DNA of 64,000 nt from Hygrocybe punicea (Eukaryota; Basidiomycota; Agaricomycetes; Agaricales; Hygrophoraceae), in NCBI GenBank assembly GCA_963556145.1, contig OY744465.1:3968001-4032000 (forward strand), in the 5' to 3' direction. The position numbers were made by a program, and so were the translations under genes. Under the pieces are notes generated by a model. It was not told the origin of the DNA. It worked only from the letters and a program-made list of their open reading frames with translations, and did no database searches. Shown in pieces: positions 54,318 through 64,000 of this stretch (within the stretch, counting starts at the first letter, position 1; the number at the start of each line of letters is the position of its first letter).

Positions 54318-56287
54318 ATGTCTGATGATGAGGGATTGCTATGCCCGACCTGCCAACGGTTTGTTTCATATCGTGCCGTGAAATCCAACAACAACGGCAA
54401 CCAAGGCCGTATGATTGCTGTGGTGAGCAGTTCCTGGCGATGCCCCATCAATTTACTGGTGATGACCTGTTGGTTTACCGATTCAATACAGTGCAAGATG
54501 CTTGATCCCATCACGCGCATACAGTGTAATTTCTTCCGATGGCAAAAAGGTTCCCGCTCAAGCAGTTCCCGCTCTCCCTCGCTCCCTTCCTCCAGCCAGC
54601 TTCAACCAGTCGCTGAGAACATCCCTAGCTCCGGTCAGCCCGAAAGACATCCTGAAAGCACCCCTCATCTTTCCTATACCACTACGCCTGCCGAACTGGT
54701 CGTTCCGCTCCCTCAGGCCCAGAAGGAGTCTTGTCCAGCTCCTCAATGCAAATCTACCAGGATTCGAGCTGATTGCCGCCGCCGCTACTGCAAAACCCAT
54801 TGCATAGTGGCCAGTGGTTGCCTCAGTCCGCCGCATTTTGTGACCAAGGCTACGGCATGTCTAGATCCCATACCTGCTGCTCGTCAGACTCCCATTTCTG
54901 CAGTCCCATTGGGTGCTCCACTCTCCCTTCCAGTGTATACACCAGTAACGGCATCGTCCTCCTCTGTTTTGCCTATCGCCGAATCTGCCACTGCTACCTT
55001 GCCAGCTTCTCTTCCCACTCCAATCACATTCACTCAGGGTGACACACTGAATGCTCAGCCTGACCCACGATATGCATCACAAATGTCGGCCATCTTCACT
55101 GAGCAGTGGAAGACAGAGCAACAACTTTGGGAGAAAAAACGGCATGTTGATGCCCAGCGGCTTGATTACATACAGAAGTCTAAGCATAACATCATTGTCT
55201 ACGTGTGGTTGAAGGTCTGTTGTCCGTTAAGTATGATTTATCATGTTGCTGATATGTTACACAGGATGACGTGGAACCTGTTGTTACCGACTGCCAGGAT
55301 GCATTCACCTGGCCATATTTTGTTGTCACCCGCGATGTTCTTGATGACCTTGATTTTCCGTCCAATGTCACCTGCTTACAGCTCCACCGCACATCACTCG
55401 GTACCTGGACACGCATCAAGCTCGGACACGTCATTACTGTTCAAGAGAATGAGCGGATCTTTCTCAAGGCACTCGATGTTGTCCGCTGCAAGGACTTGGA
55501 TCGACACCTTGCGTTGACATCCATGCATGATGTGCCTCATTTTCGCAACAACTTGCCTCGTGAGCGTCGCTATGTCAAAAGCAAGATACAGGAAGGAAAG
55601 ACTCATCCATCACGTCGCAAGTCAATGCCATACATTGAAATTACCGATTCGTCTGATGAGGAGTCGAATTCACTGAAACGTAAGCGAGACGATGCAAGCC
55701 GTGCTAGGACAAGAGTTAGACGAAAAAGCCGTGTAATGCCGATACAAAGACTTGACATCTCGAGTGACCCCGATATCGTTACGCCTCAACCAGGGCATAC
55801 CATCAAAGTGGAGCCTGTCTCGCTGTCACATCCTACTTCACATCCTACTTCACGTTCTACCTCATGCATTGGATCACCAATTGTCATCAGTGCCGATTCA
55901 TCTGACAATAGTGACAAGTCGGACAAGTCGGACAAGATTTCATGGCCACGGGACTACCATGTTGTTGATGTGGTTGCCTTCTTCCATGCTTGCGAGAACT
56001 CTGAGGGCCAAATGGAGCAGATATTCAGGGCTCATTTTGATACTCCATTTCGCAGATCCACTGTCTACGATCACAAGCGGCGCTGGCAGAAAGCATCACA
56101 AGTTGTAAAGGATGACGCCCTCCATGCTGGCCACACCCCAGCAGGACTATGGTCTAAATTCATGGCTAACAATCCAGCAAAGGGGTCCAAGGTGAAAGCG
56201 GCGAAGGTGAAAGCGGTGATGGTGAAAGCAGCGACGGCGATGAATAGTAGGCTCTCCGCATCAGGAAGTGATGAGTGCAGGCCATAA
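54318..56287 (+). CDS. GRF zinc-finger protein, KDZ-element accessory gene
   Basis: Start MSDDEGLLCPTCQRF (ATG 54318). A 69-nt intron (54423-54491) can be read through but its removal joins a GRF finger: CPTC, GNQGRMIAV, CKMLDP, then C-N-FFRW. A second intron (55215-55264) joins YVWLK to DDVEPVVTDCQDAF. A second Cys/His cluster (CRRRYCKTHC) follows near residue 155. The middle has FTWPYFVVTRDVLDDLDFPS and LGTWTRIKLGHVITVQENER; the C-terminal part has YHVVDVVAFFHACENSEGQ and HAGHTPAGLWSKFMANNPAK. GRF fingers bind nucleic acid. The tail after MANNPAKGSKVKAAKVK may be altered by the deletion next to it. The role in transposition is inferred from location only. Confidence 0.65.
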
Positions 56288-57558
56288 TGGATGCGGCAAT
56301 AGCTATCACGGTTGCTCGCAAGAGGAACATGACAGTTATGAAAGGAACAGCATGGCCGTCCCACTGTGACTCCATCGATCACGACAGCAGAGACAATGCG
56401 ATTAGCTGAAATAGGATTCAATTGTATGCAATTTTATAACGAAAGAGAAACTACCTTCTCCATTCACCCCACCATAAATTCGAACACACTTTTTACAAAA
56501 GTGGCGTATCTCAGGCTGACAATAGAGATGCATGCGGTCATTCCGCTCTTTCATGGCACCCCGAAACCTGTCCTTCTGATCACCTGTATTTGGAACGACG
56601 AGTGTTGCATGGCGCATCTGATGGTCCTCCAAAAGGGAAAGAACCAGAAACCCATCATATACATGATCTGTTTTCAGCGAGAAGCCAAATTTCCAGCCCT
56701 GAGGTGGATCATGATTCTTTGAAAGGGCAAGGTGGTATGACCGTGCACAGTTTGTTGCTGACTTCCAGGCAACATTCATGTCTGTTCGCCAGAGGTGAAT
56801 GACTCGACGTTCCACGAATTGATGTTCGCCAACCTAGATAACCGTTACCATAGAAGCAAGTCCAAGAGGAGCCACTAACTTGTATGATGTCAGGGATGTC
56901 ATTGTAATAGATCCGCCTGCCGTTTTTCACACAAAAGTCATGGTGGTAATTAGTACGGCATGCTTCCAAGGTTATTATCAAAATCTGTGATCATGATCAA
57001 CGGTTTCAACTCACCTTCACAATACAAGTGCACAACCCACACAGGCAAGACACCTTTATCCAGTGTGTATAATACTCCTTGCCGTTTCTCAGCCTTGTGA
57101 AGACGGAGTCCCTTCCTGGCTCGGTCACAATCAGCATTCACACACTCATGTCGTGGTGGGTAAAGTGTGCATGAGGATGCTTATCCATTTGTGTCAACAG
57201 CTTGCTGTAAGGCGGGTGGACTACACGCACCAAATCCAAGTTCATGCCCATGTTCCCGGAACATGGCTTCCCTTCCATTTTCAACAAAATCGTTCGGATC
57301 CCAGATAATCTCCTTCATCATTTTCCAGCAGGTAACAATGAGAGAATGCGAGATCTTGCAGACACGGCTCAAGAATGTGACAATAGAGGGAGGAAGGATC
57401 TGGGGTGGATTAAGAGACGGATGATTGGAAGGTTGTGCAAGTAAGATATCATCCTTGAGGAGGCGGGCATAGGTATAAAACCTGAATAGAGTGATAAACG
57501 AATGACTATCAAATGTATCGGGGTTATGCTTGAGAAGGTATAGTAATGGTGGTAACAT
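56280..57558 (-). pseudogene. KDZ transposase N-terminal half (CxC5/CxC6), truncated
   Basis: From about MLPPLLYLLKHNPDTFDSHS at 57558. CxC5-like region: CVNADCDRARKGLRLHKAEK, QGVLYTLDKGVLPVWVVHLY C, then after a likely intron TNYHHDFCVKNGRRIYY and DIIQV. Next come SATNCARSYHLALS, FGFSLKTDHVYDGFLVLSLL, NTGDQKDRF and IRHFCKKCVRIY. CxC6-like: VVIDGVTVGRPCCSFHNC and NRDSYCRIHYGLH. The frame ends near 56280 against the end of the GRF gene, where the rest of CxC6 and the whole catalytic domain should follow. One stop near 57178 and mutated Cys positions show decay. Families CxC5 and CxC6 are described as cysteine clusters associated with KDZ transposases. Confidence 0.7.
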
Positions 57559-57759
57559 ATTACTAGACTCAGACTCGGACTCGGACTCGGACACTCAGAC
57601 TTTCCAAAACCGGAATGTCCTCAACCGAAGCCTCTCACCTCTCGGAAGGCTTGGCAGGAGCCTAAGGCCCTAATAAATTATTTGGCAGGGCTTGGTCATG
57701 TGACCGTCGATGTCCAGCTGTGGGAAAAGTTGGTGAACTTTAATAAGTACCACAACGCC

Positions 57760-58320
57760 ATGCACTCCCGGTTGCCGCATACATTTATCCGGACCTATAT
57801 ATCACGGCGAGTGGACAAACGTCGGGCTGAAAGGCCACCCTACCGTGCACCGGACCCCCTCATCAACAACCGAAATGCCGTGGTCAAGCCACTATCAGAG
57901 GATGGGCAACTCACGTTTATTTACCGTCCTCCACCCACCTCCCCAACCCCCTTCTCTCTGACCACAGCTCCGGTATCACCACTACTGCGACCTGCGCCTC
58001 CGCGGGCATCGGATGTCTCCCTCCCGCCCTTCATCCGCCCGTCCGCGGACAAAGTAGAACCTCCCCGCTTGTCTCAGGAGATCATGGCGGAGATTCGCCG
58101 ATTGCGGCTATCGAACCCGACACACTACAGTCGTGGACGACTTGCGAAGCAGTTTGGGTGCACGGAGAGTTTTGTGGGGAAGATTGCAGCGCTGCCGAAG
58201 GCGCAGAGACGCGGGTTGGTGCAGAAGCGCGACGAGATCCACGACAAGGCTAGGGAGAAGTGGGGCGAGAGGAAGGAGCTTGTGAGGGCGATACGAGCGA
58301 AGCGACGGGAATATTGGTGA
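57760..58320 (+). CDS. Mitochondrial ribosomal protein mL58 (MRPL20 family)
   Basis: 186 codons, one exon. The ATG at 57760 gives MHSRLPHTFIRTYISRRVDK, an Arg-rich presequence fit for mitochondrial import; no earlier ATG continues this frame. Family hallmarks: DPLINNRNAVVKPLSEDG, LTFIYRPPPTSPTPFSLTTA, PASPLLRP-like VSPLLRPAPP, then PRLSQEIMAEIRRLRLSNP, HYSRGRLAKQFGCTESFVGK (an HTH-like segment) and the basic tail AREKWGERKELVRAIRAKRR ending EYW. It belongs to the large subunit of the fungal mitoribosome. A KDZ-type element ends 138 bp upstream, so little native promoter is left between them. Confidence 0.88.
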   Translation: MHSRLPHTFIRTYISRRVDKRRAERPPYRAPDPLINNRNAVVKPLSEDGQLTFIYRPPPTSPTPFSLTTAPVSPLLRPAPPRASDVSLPPFIRPSADKVEPPRLSQEIMAEIRRLRLSNPTHYSRGRLAKQFGCTESFVGKIAALPKAQRRGLVQKRDEIHDKAREKWGERKELVRAIRAKRREYW

Positions 58321-58420
58321 ATTATTATTTTTGCTTGAGAGTGTGATTGTCCCGGGCCGCCCGAAGTTTTTCACGTGTCGCCGATTATCTCCGAAACATG
58401 TACCGTTTAGCATAATACGG

Positions 58421-58429
58421 TATATATAT
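58421..58429 (+). promoter_or_regulatory. TATA-like box of the malic enzyme gene
   Basis: TATATATAT, 53-61 bp before the ATG at 58482, in the 161-bp space after mL58. It supports the short N-terminus chosen for the gene. Confidence 0.4.
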
Positions 58430-58481
58430 CCAGTAAAGTATACAATCCCAAGCCTACCCTCTCTTTACCCTCATCGTTGAT

Positions 58482-60771
58482 ATGCAAACTCTCTCCAGAC
58501 TGGTTCCCCCTCGTTTCGCCGACACCGACCACCTCCACCGTTGTCTCTTGCAGCTTCGCTCAAAGCAATCCGAGCTCGAGAAATACGTCTACCTCAATGT
58601 GCTCAAGGAACGCAATCACTTGCTCTTCTATGAGCTCTTACTGGCCAACATGTTGGTGGGTCCACTCCTGGCAACTTTCATGCCCGTCTGTCTTAATCAC
58701 CGTCCAGGAATTGATCCCTATCCTCTACACGCCAACGGTAGTCCTCACCGCACCCATTGCTGACGTGTACACCTGTTGACTCTTGATTTCCAGGTTGGCG
58801 ACGCGTGCATACATTATTCTCAGATATGGCGTTGGCCCGAAGGTATCTACGTGTCCATCGAACACAAGGGCCACATTCGTGAGGTACTGTCGTCATGGCC
58901 TGCCGCTCCTCAGGCTCGAATCTCGGTCGTCACAGACGGTAAACGAAGAAACAGCCATCACATTTTTCTTGCATTCCAAATCTGACCTCCAGGCTCTCGT
59001 ATCCTTGGCCTCGGCGATCTTGGCGCGAACGGCTTGCCCCTCGTCATCGGAAAACTGTTGGTTTCGATATCCAATTAACCTTGCCTTCGACTAAATTTTA
59101 ATCAATGAGTTAACAGAGACCTGTACATTGCAGGCGCGGGGATCAAGCCTGAATCAACCATACCAATTTGTCTTGACATGGGTACAAATACCAACAAATT
59201 CATCAACGATCCCCTTTACTTTGGTTTGCGACGGCCGCGCCCTTCACCTGCGGAGGTACACATTCTGTTCAGTCTAATGCTGTTGCTATAAAGTATTGAT
59301 CACCCTGGACAGATGGACGAATTCATGGACGAATTCATGGAGGCAATGCGGGATGTATTCCCTCAACTGCTCGTCCAGTTTGAGGATTTCTCAACCGACA
59401 ACGCATTCAAGTACTACCAGTCCCTTTACCATGCTGGACAACGGTGGCTTATTCAAACGGTTACTTCCTTCAGGTACTTGGATAGATATAAAGAACGATA
59501 TAGATGCTTCAACGATGATGTCAGCCCAAACTTGCGCCCAAAGATGTCTTTCATTAATTTCATTTAGATTCAAGGGACCGGGGCAGTGGTACTCTCAGGT
59601 TTTATCAATGCCGCACGCCTCGCCTCCGCAGCTTCTGGCCTCCCATTAACGGACCATAAAATTCTGTTCTTTGGAGCTGGATCCGCGGGGATCGGCGTTG
59701 CGAAACAGCTTTTGTCATTTTTTACTCTGTTAGGCATGAGCGAGGAGGAAGCTAGAAATAGAATATATGTACGTATGGTCGTCTCATGTCCGTTTCTTGA
59801 CGTTCAACCGTTACTTTTTTAGACTGTTGACTCCAAGGGCCTCGTCACGGCCGACCGAAAGGGCTTGCAAGAACACAAGAAATGTGAGAATGAGTAGACG
59901 CTCCCTGTGGATCTTACCTGGGCTCATCATTTGTCTCCTAGTCTTCGCTCGCACGGACTACGACGGACCTGCGTTGACGAAATTAACGGATATCATCGAA
60001 TACATCAAGCCCACCGCGCTTCTTGGGCTCAGCACCATCCGGGTATGATATCCATCTGATATCTGTCAACTTAGGGGCCTCACATGCCACCTTAGAACGC
60101 TTTTACCGAGGACGTGGTTAAAGCCATGGCTGCACTCAATGAACGCCCGATCATCTTCCCTCTTTCAAATCCGGCCTCTCTCTGTGAAGTCGACTACGTC
60201 AACGCAGTCCAATGGTGAGCCGCTTAGAATCTGGATGTGAAATGTCCATTGTCAACCCTTCCGACTTTTCGGTCCTTTGACAGGGCAAACGGGAAAGTAA
60301 TTTTCGCCTCAGGAGGCCCATTCAAGCCGGTACAGTACGAGGGAAAGATGCTCGAGCCGGGTCAGGGCAACAATATGTACATCTTCCCCGCCATTGGCTT
60401 CGGGAGCATCCTCTGCAAGGCCAGACACGTTACGGACGGCATGGTCGAGCAGGCGTCTATCGCGCTCGCTACGGCACTCGAACCAGAGGAGCAAGCTGCC
60501 GATTTAGTGTACCCGCGTTTGCCGCGTATCAGGGCCATCAGCGCGAAGATCGCGCTGGCTGTCATCAGGAGAGCACAGACTGAGGTCAGTATTCATTTTG
60601 GATATGTCCTTTTGTGTCGTCTCGTGCCGTCTCGTGCTCACTATCGTCCTGGAGCAGCACGTCGACGAAAACGTGTCGTTATGTGATTTGAGCGACGAAG
60701 CTCTCCTACAGTACATCAAGATCAAGATGTGGAGGCCCCCATCAAATAATGGCGGGACAAGCAGGTTGTAA
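58482..60771 (+). CDS. Malic enzyme (malate dehydrogenase, decarboxylating)
   Basis: Thirteen exons keep one frame and give 533 residues: 58482-58655, 58708-58737, 58794-58938, 58993-59056, 59117-59255, 59313-59419, 59474-59519, 59568-59768, 59823-59883, 59942-60042, 60096-60214, 60284-60584, 60658-60771. N-domain: LEKYVYLNVLKERN, then ELIPILYTPT joined to VGDACIHYS, VVTDGSRILGLGDLGANG (catalytic region), LYIAGAGIKP, DMGTNTNKFIND, VQFEDFSTDNAF. NAD-binding domain: GTGAVVLSGF, KILFFGAGSAGIGVA, LSNPASLCEVDY and GQGNNMYIFPAIGFG. It converts malate to pyruvate and CO2 with reduction of NAD(P). No mitochondrial presequence is evident and the usual first 50-60 residues are lacking, so a cytosolic form is likely; an unseen upstream exon is not excluded. 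The intron 4 donor (59057) is the least certain. Confidence 0.93.
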
Positions 60772-60973
60772 ATGGAGAAGATATTTGGCATTGGAATGGC
60801 ACTAAATATTATCTAGACCAAAAAATGATATAGAAAGTACTTCATGCACAAGTCTAAATTTGTAGACAAAGTTGAAGATTTCTCCTGCTATCATCCACCC
60901 TGTTATGCCCCGGGCTAAACGACACCTACCTTACATGTACATGGCTGTGAAGAAGGAACTCCTTAATTCTCCT

Positions 60974-61342
60974 TTATGTAATTTGCACCCCAACAATCTT
61001 GCGGAATATTTGCATGGCACAGGCCCCGCCACCCCCCTCCATCAACTCCGTGGCGCTCTCCGTTCGAGATATCTCAATTCTGGTATCACTAGACCGGTCT
61101 GTCTGAGACACCTTATAATATAAAGTGGACGCTTTGGAAACAAGAGGGGAGATGATTAGCCGTGGTTCCGGCACGCCTACCACCCTGGACAAAACTATTC
61201 CATCAGTCGTGAATACTTGGAAACCGGTAACAATCATACCGGTGAGAATGGCGCTCAGTTCATCATCTTCTCCTGGCACAAGGTTGATGGAAGTTCGCAT
61301 TCGGGAATAATCGGCTACTTGATTTTCGACCACCCCAATCAT
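60974..61342 (-). CDS. Unrecognised small open frame
   Basis: A minus-strand frame of 122 codons starting MIGVVENQVADYSRMRTSIN, followed by DELSAILTGMIVTGFQVFTT and VLSRVVGVPEPRL. The upstream frame could encode a basic, Ser/Arg-rich leader (SLSLRSFSRTAFSGKR) but lacks an ATG before a stop. Composition looks protein-like, and it lies between two conserved genes, so it may be a real small gene or an exon of one. No family is recognised. Confidence 0.3.
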   Translation of the reverse strand: MIGVVENQVADYSRMRTSINLVPGEDDELSAILTGMIVTGFQVFTTDGIVLSRVVGVPEPRLIISPLVSKASTLYYKVSQTDRSSDTRIEISRTESATELMEGGGGACAMQIFRKIVGVQIT

Positions 61343-61612
61343 TGCCCGTTTCCCTGAGAAGGCAGTTCGAGAGAATGACCGTAAACTTAAACTTGAAGTA
61401 TATGATCTGGCGAATGGTCTGAATATTATCTAATAGTAGGCAAGTCTCAGCCGTTGTGGGGTACGTACTACCACGTACTACCACGTCCTAATACGCCTGT
61501 AATATATACTCAGTGACAAATAACCAAAAAAAACGAGTTTCCCGTCCCCAGCGCAAGAAAGATTTCTGCCGACAGCGTTGCTTCTCCGAAATAACTGTCG
61601 AAATAACTGTTG

Positions 61613-63418
61613 ATGGCCGTACCACGACAATTGTCCTCCCTTTTCCTGTTTTCCCTGGTCCCAGTCGCCGCTTGGTTCGTTGTGAGACCATTTCTAGATC
61701 CTGTTCCTGCGCTGCCGACGCTATGTATATCCTTTGGTTTCTCCCTATTTGCGTTTCTGGCAACTGTCCACCTGGTGCCTGCCCTCGGACCCACTTTCGT
61801 CAAGGCAAATCTTAAAGGAGTGGATTTACTCAAAACCGATCGCACCCCAATGTCTGTCCAATCTCGGTTATCTGCATTTTTATTTTGCTGATAGAATCCC
61901 AACAGCCCAGAGAGTCTGGGTCTTGTCTGCGCGTCCATATACATCCTGATCTTGATGCTGTTTATCCCGTTCCCATTCTCAAATACGCTCACCAGGCCCT
62001 CAAACTCTCAGGATACAACGCTCCGAGGGAACATACAGGAAGGGATCAAAGTCGTGGAATTCCCCCATTACCAGGTATTTGTGCTATCGAGTATTGCTGC
62101 GGACCCGTAGGCCAAGTAGCTGACTGCTGGGAAAGTTGTCAGTTTATCTGTCCTCCTTATTGTCTCTGCTCATGGCCACTATGCTTGGTCTCTTGGACGA
62201 TATCTTTGATATTCGGTGGCGCCACAAGGTGCCCATACCGATTATGGCCTCGATTCCGCTCCTCATGGTTTATTATGCTGATCGCGGAAACACCCATGTT
62301 GTGGTGCCTATTCCACTTCGCCCCATTTTTGGAACTCTCGTGAACCTAGGTGGGCACCAATATCCTTTCAACACCTTATTGCATTTGGGCCCTATTTCAC
62401 ATTCTACTACACAAATGTTCCCCCAGGCCCGCTATACTACCTGTACATGTCATTACTGTCCACGTTCACTACCAACAGCATCAATATCCTTGCGGGAATC
62501 AACGGCTCCGAAGTCAGCCAAGCCATCATCATCGGCCTCTCAGTTGTTCTCAACGATTTTCTGTACCTCCCTTGGCCCGTCGACTTCCACATACCCTTGC
62601 ACCTTCTTGGAGGCAAGGAGGTAGACGTCGGTGGGGTGTGGAGAGCTGGGATGGCACATGGAAGCCAAGTACTCGTTGAAAGACACCTGTTCAGCCTGTA
62701 TTTTATGCTTCCACTGGTGTGTATTTGCGTAGGCTTTATGTATCATAACTGGTATGTTTGCCTATTCATCATCTCGATTTTATATCAATGTCAATTATGT
62801 AGGTATCCAGCGCGTGTTTTCCCCGGGGATACGCTATGTTATGTTACAGGAATGGCTTTTTCAGTTGTGGGCATTCAAGCGCATTTCTCAAAAACGCTTC
62901 TTTTATTTTTCATTCCACAAATATTCAACTTTGTCTTGTCGTGTCCTCAACTCTTCGGACTCGTGCCTTGTCCCAGACACCGAGTACCAAGGTGTGCAGA
63001 TGCCGGTCGGTTCTTCCTCCCCGAGACTTTAATTTAAAATATCTATGTTTGTAGATTTGACCCTGACTCTAATCTCCTCCACCCGTCAAAGGTGTTGTTC
63101 CTGAAGCCACCCTCGAAGCTCACGACATTTGTACTCCGGATGATGTCTGCTCTAGGACTTACAGACCTCACCACGCATCCCAGGACTGGCTCTATTCTAG
63201 AAGCAACTAATCTGACCATTCTTAATTTCTTCCTCTTGCGATTGGGCCCTATGAATGAAAAATGCCTGGTTCAGGTGTTGATATGTTCTCAGGTGCATGC
63301 TTCTATCCTACTCTCTATTTTTTCTGTCACTTACTGTTTTCAGATTGCTGGGAGCGCTGTTGCATTCTTTGTAAGATATGGGCTGGCCGGACTGGTCTAT
63401 GATGGCGATAGAAGGTAG
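61613..63418 (+). CDS. ALG7: UDP-GlcNAc:dolichyl-P GlcNAc-1-P transferase (ALG7/GPT)
   Basis: Seven exons keep frame and give 482 residues: 61613-61851, 61906-62074, 62136-62349, 62427-62751, 62803-62991, 63055-63292, 63344-63418. Ten or so membrane segments are expected; the first is LFLFSLVPVAAWFVV. Motifs in order: KANLKGVDLLKTDRTP, PESLGLVCASIYILI, MATMLGLLDDIFDIRWRHK (the Asp-rich catalytic site), LLMVYYADRG, NILAGINGSE, LFSLYFMLPL, YHNWYPARVFPGDTLCY, GIQAHFSKTLLLFFIPQ and LVPCPRHRVPRFDPD. The enzyme starts the dolichol-linked oligosaccharide in the ER membrane by moving GlcNAc-1-P from UDP-GlcNAc to dolichyl phosphate, and is the tunicamycin target. No disruption is seen. Confidence 0.94.
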
Positions 63419-63638
63419 TGAATAGGATAAACGGCCATTGTGTGTGATAAGGATATGGTTCTTGATCCTTAACCATATGGTATCCCACTGGGACCCCAGA
63501 AAAAGGAACTCTTCATATCACAGGAGATGGATGAGGATTTTTTGCGATCAAATAATACACAGATATTCAGTCACATTTTGAAACTATTTGTGTTGTTATC
63601 TCACTTGTGAAAATATTGCAGAAAATAATATTATCTAA

Positions 63639-64000
63639 AAGTGGTATTCATCCAGAAAATAGTGCATCAATTATTTAGGCCTTTATTGTCTTCATTATTG
63701 TGAACATGTATTCATAAAAGAGAAAATGAGTCAAATATTTAGGATTTCTAGACCGATATTATTGTGAGGGCAGAATTTTAGACTATTTGGTCTCCAGATA
63801 ATCAGGACCTGGCTTGTGCCTGAATTATCTCAAGACCAAATATCTTGAAGATCTGCCTGACAATAAGATCCACAGATATCTGGCCAGAAAATCTAAATAT
63901 TTGGGTCTTTTTTTCTGAATACATGTACACAATAATGAAAACAAGAAAGATATAAATAATTGTATTTTCTGTATTCACTATTTTCTGTATGAATACCGCA
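63639..64000. mobile_element. Foldback element, right end outside the window
   Basis: The left half (from GTGGTATTCATCCAGAAAAT) is mirrored by the sequence up to the window end (inverse TGCGGTATTCATACAGAAAA), with the centre near 63820. ATTATTGTGAACATGTATTC and its inverse match well. AT-rich, no ORF. The right boundary and TSD cannot be judged. Confidence 0.65.

Larger units (their letters stand above)
53979..57622. mobile_element. KDZ-type DNA transposon, internally deleted, 3.6 kb
   Basis: The inverted ends (CAGAAAGTTCCGGTTTTGG on the left; on the right the inverse GAGGACATTCCGGTTTTGG) are followed by subterminal GAGTCCGAGTCCG repeats. A perfect 8-bp TSD aaccgaag lies at 53971-53978 and 57623-57630. 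It holds two convergent genes: a GRF zinc-finger gene (+) and the N-terminal CxC5/CxC6 part of a KDZ transposase gene (-). The catalytic KDZ domain is absent, so the element is a deletion derivative, though its genes look recently active. Confidence 0.75.

Noticed and set aside
54423..54491. Segment of the GRF protein between GRMIAV and CKMLDP as coding
   Set aside because: Its removal as a 69-nt GT-AG intron restores a GRF finger; the in-frame read-through appears accidental.
57682..57759. Longer mL58 N-terminus starting at 57682
   Set aside because: That start is TTG; the first ATG in frame is 57760 and gives a sensible presequence.

Overview
The window looks like nuclear DNA of a basidiomycete, most likely an Agaricomycete. 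Introns are about 45-70 nt with GT-AG ends. The recognisable genes include a fungal mL58 mitoribosomal protein, a malic enzyme and ALG7. The accessory content (KDZ-associated CxC5/CxC6 cysteine clusters, a GRF zinc finger, DUF6589, RecQ-like helicase copies) is typical of mushroom genomes. No bacterial operons, rRNA, CRISPR array or tRNA gene was seen.

About 57.7-63.4 kb is an ordinary gene block on the + strand: mL58, a 13-exon malic enzyme (533 aa, all exons in frame) and a 7-exon ALG7/GPT (482 aa, in frame). Nearly everything to the left is transposon debris, nested up to four levels deep, and the nesting can be resolved because many insertions keep their target-site duplications (TSDs).

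Layout: 1-3.4 kb, decayed repeats and a TA-flanked foldback. 3.4-8.9 kb, a hAT-type MITE, then a solo LTR containing a hAT-like element that contains a gag-only LTR retrotransposon and a second solo LTR. 8.9-12.5 kb, low-complexity DNA and a minisatellite. 12.5-20.4 kb, a MITE split by a non-autonomous LTR element, itself split by a TIR element carrying two opposed solo LTRs, a foldback and a tandem array of 52-bp palindromes. 20.5-31.6 kb, another MITE, solo LTRs, a Pro/Ser-rich repetitive coding relic and a MULE-like element containing a MITE and a Tc1/mariner copy. 31.65-37.08 kb, a Ty1/copia element with both LTRs and its TSD. 37.1-53.9 kb, two RecQ-like helicase relics and a DUF6589 gene, broken by hAT-like, LTR and solo-LTR insertions. 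53.98-57.62 kb, an internally deleted KDZ-type element ending 138 bp before the mL58 start codon.

Three observations stand out. (1) Three LTR families all made 4-bp TSDs that reduce to N-CG-N once CpG decay is allowed for; two empty sites inside paralogous repeats support this. (2) A 52-53 bp tripartite palindrome (8-bp arms, about one helical turn, 16-bp core around CAATTG, about one turn, 8-bp arms) recurs at least 11 times, mainly in hAT-like non-autonomous elements. (3) CpG-to-TpG/CpA decay is widespread and explains many premature TGA codons.
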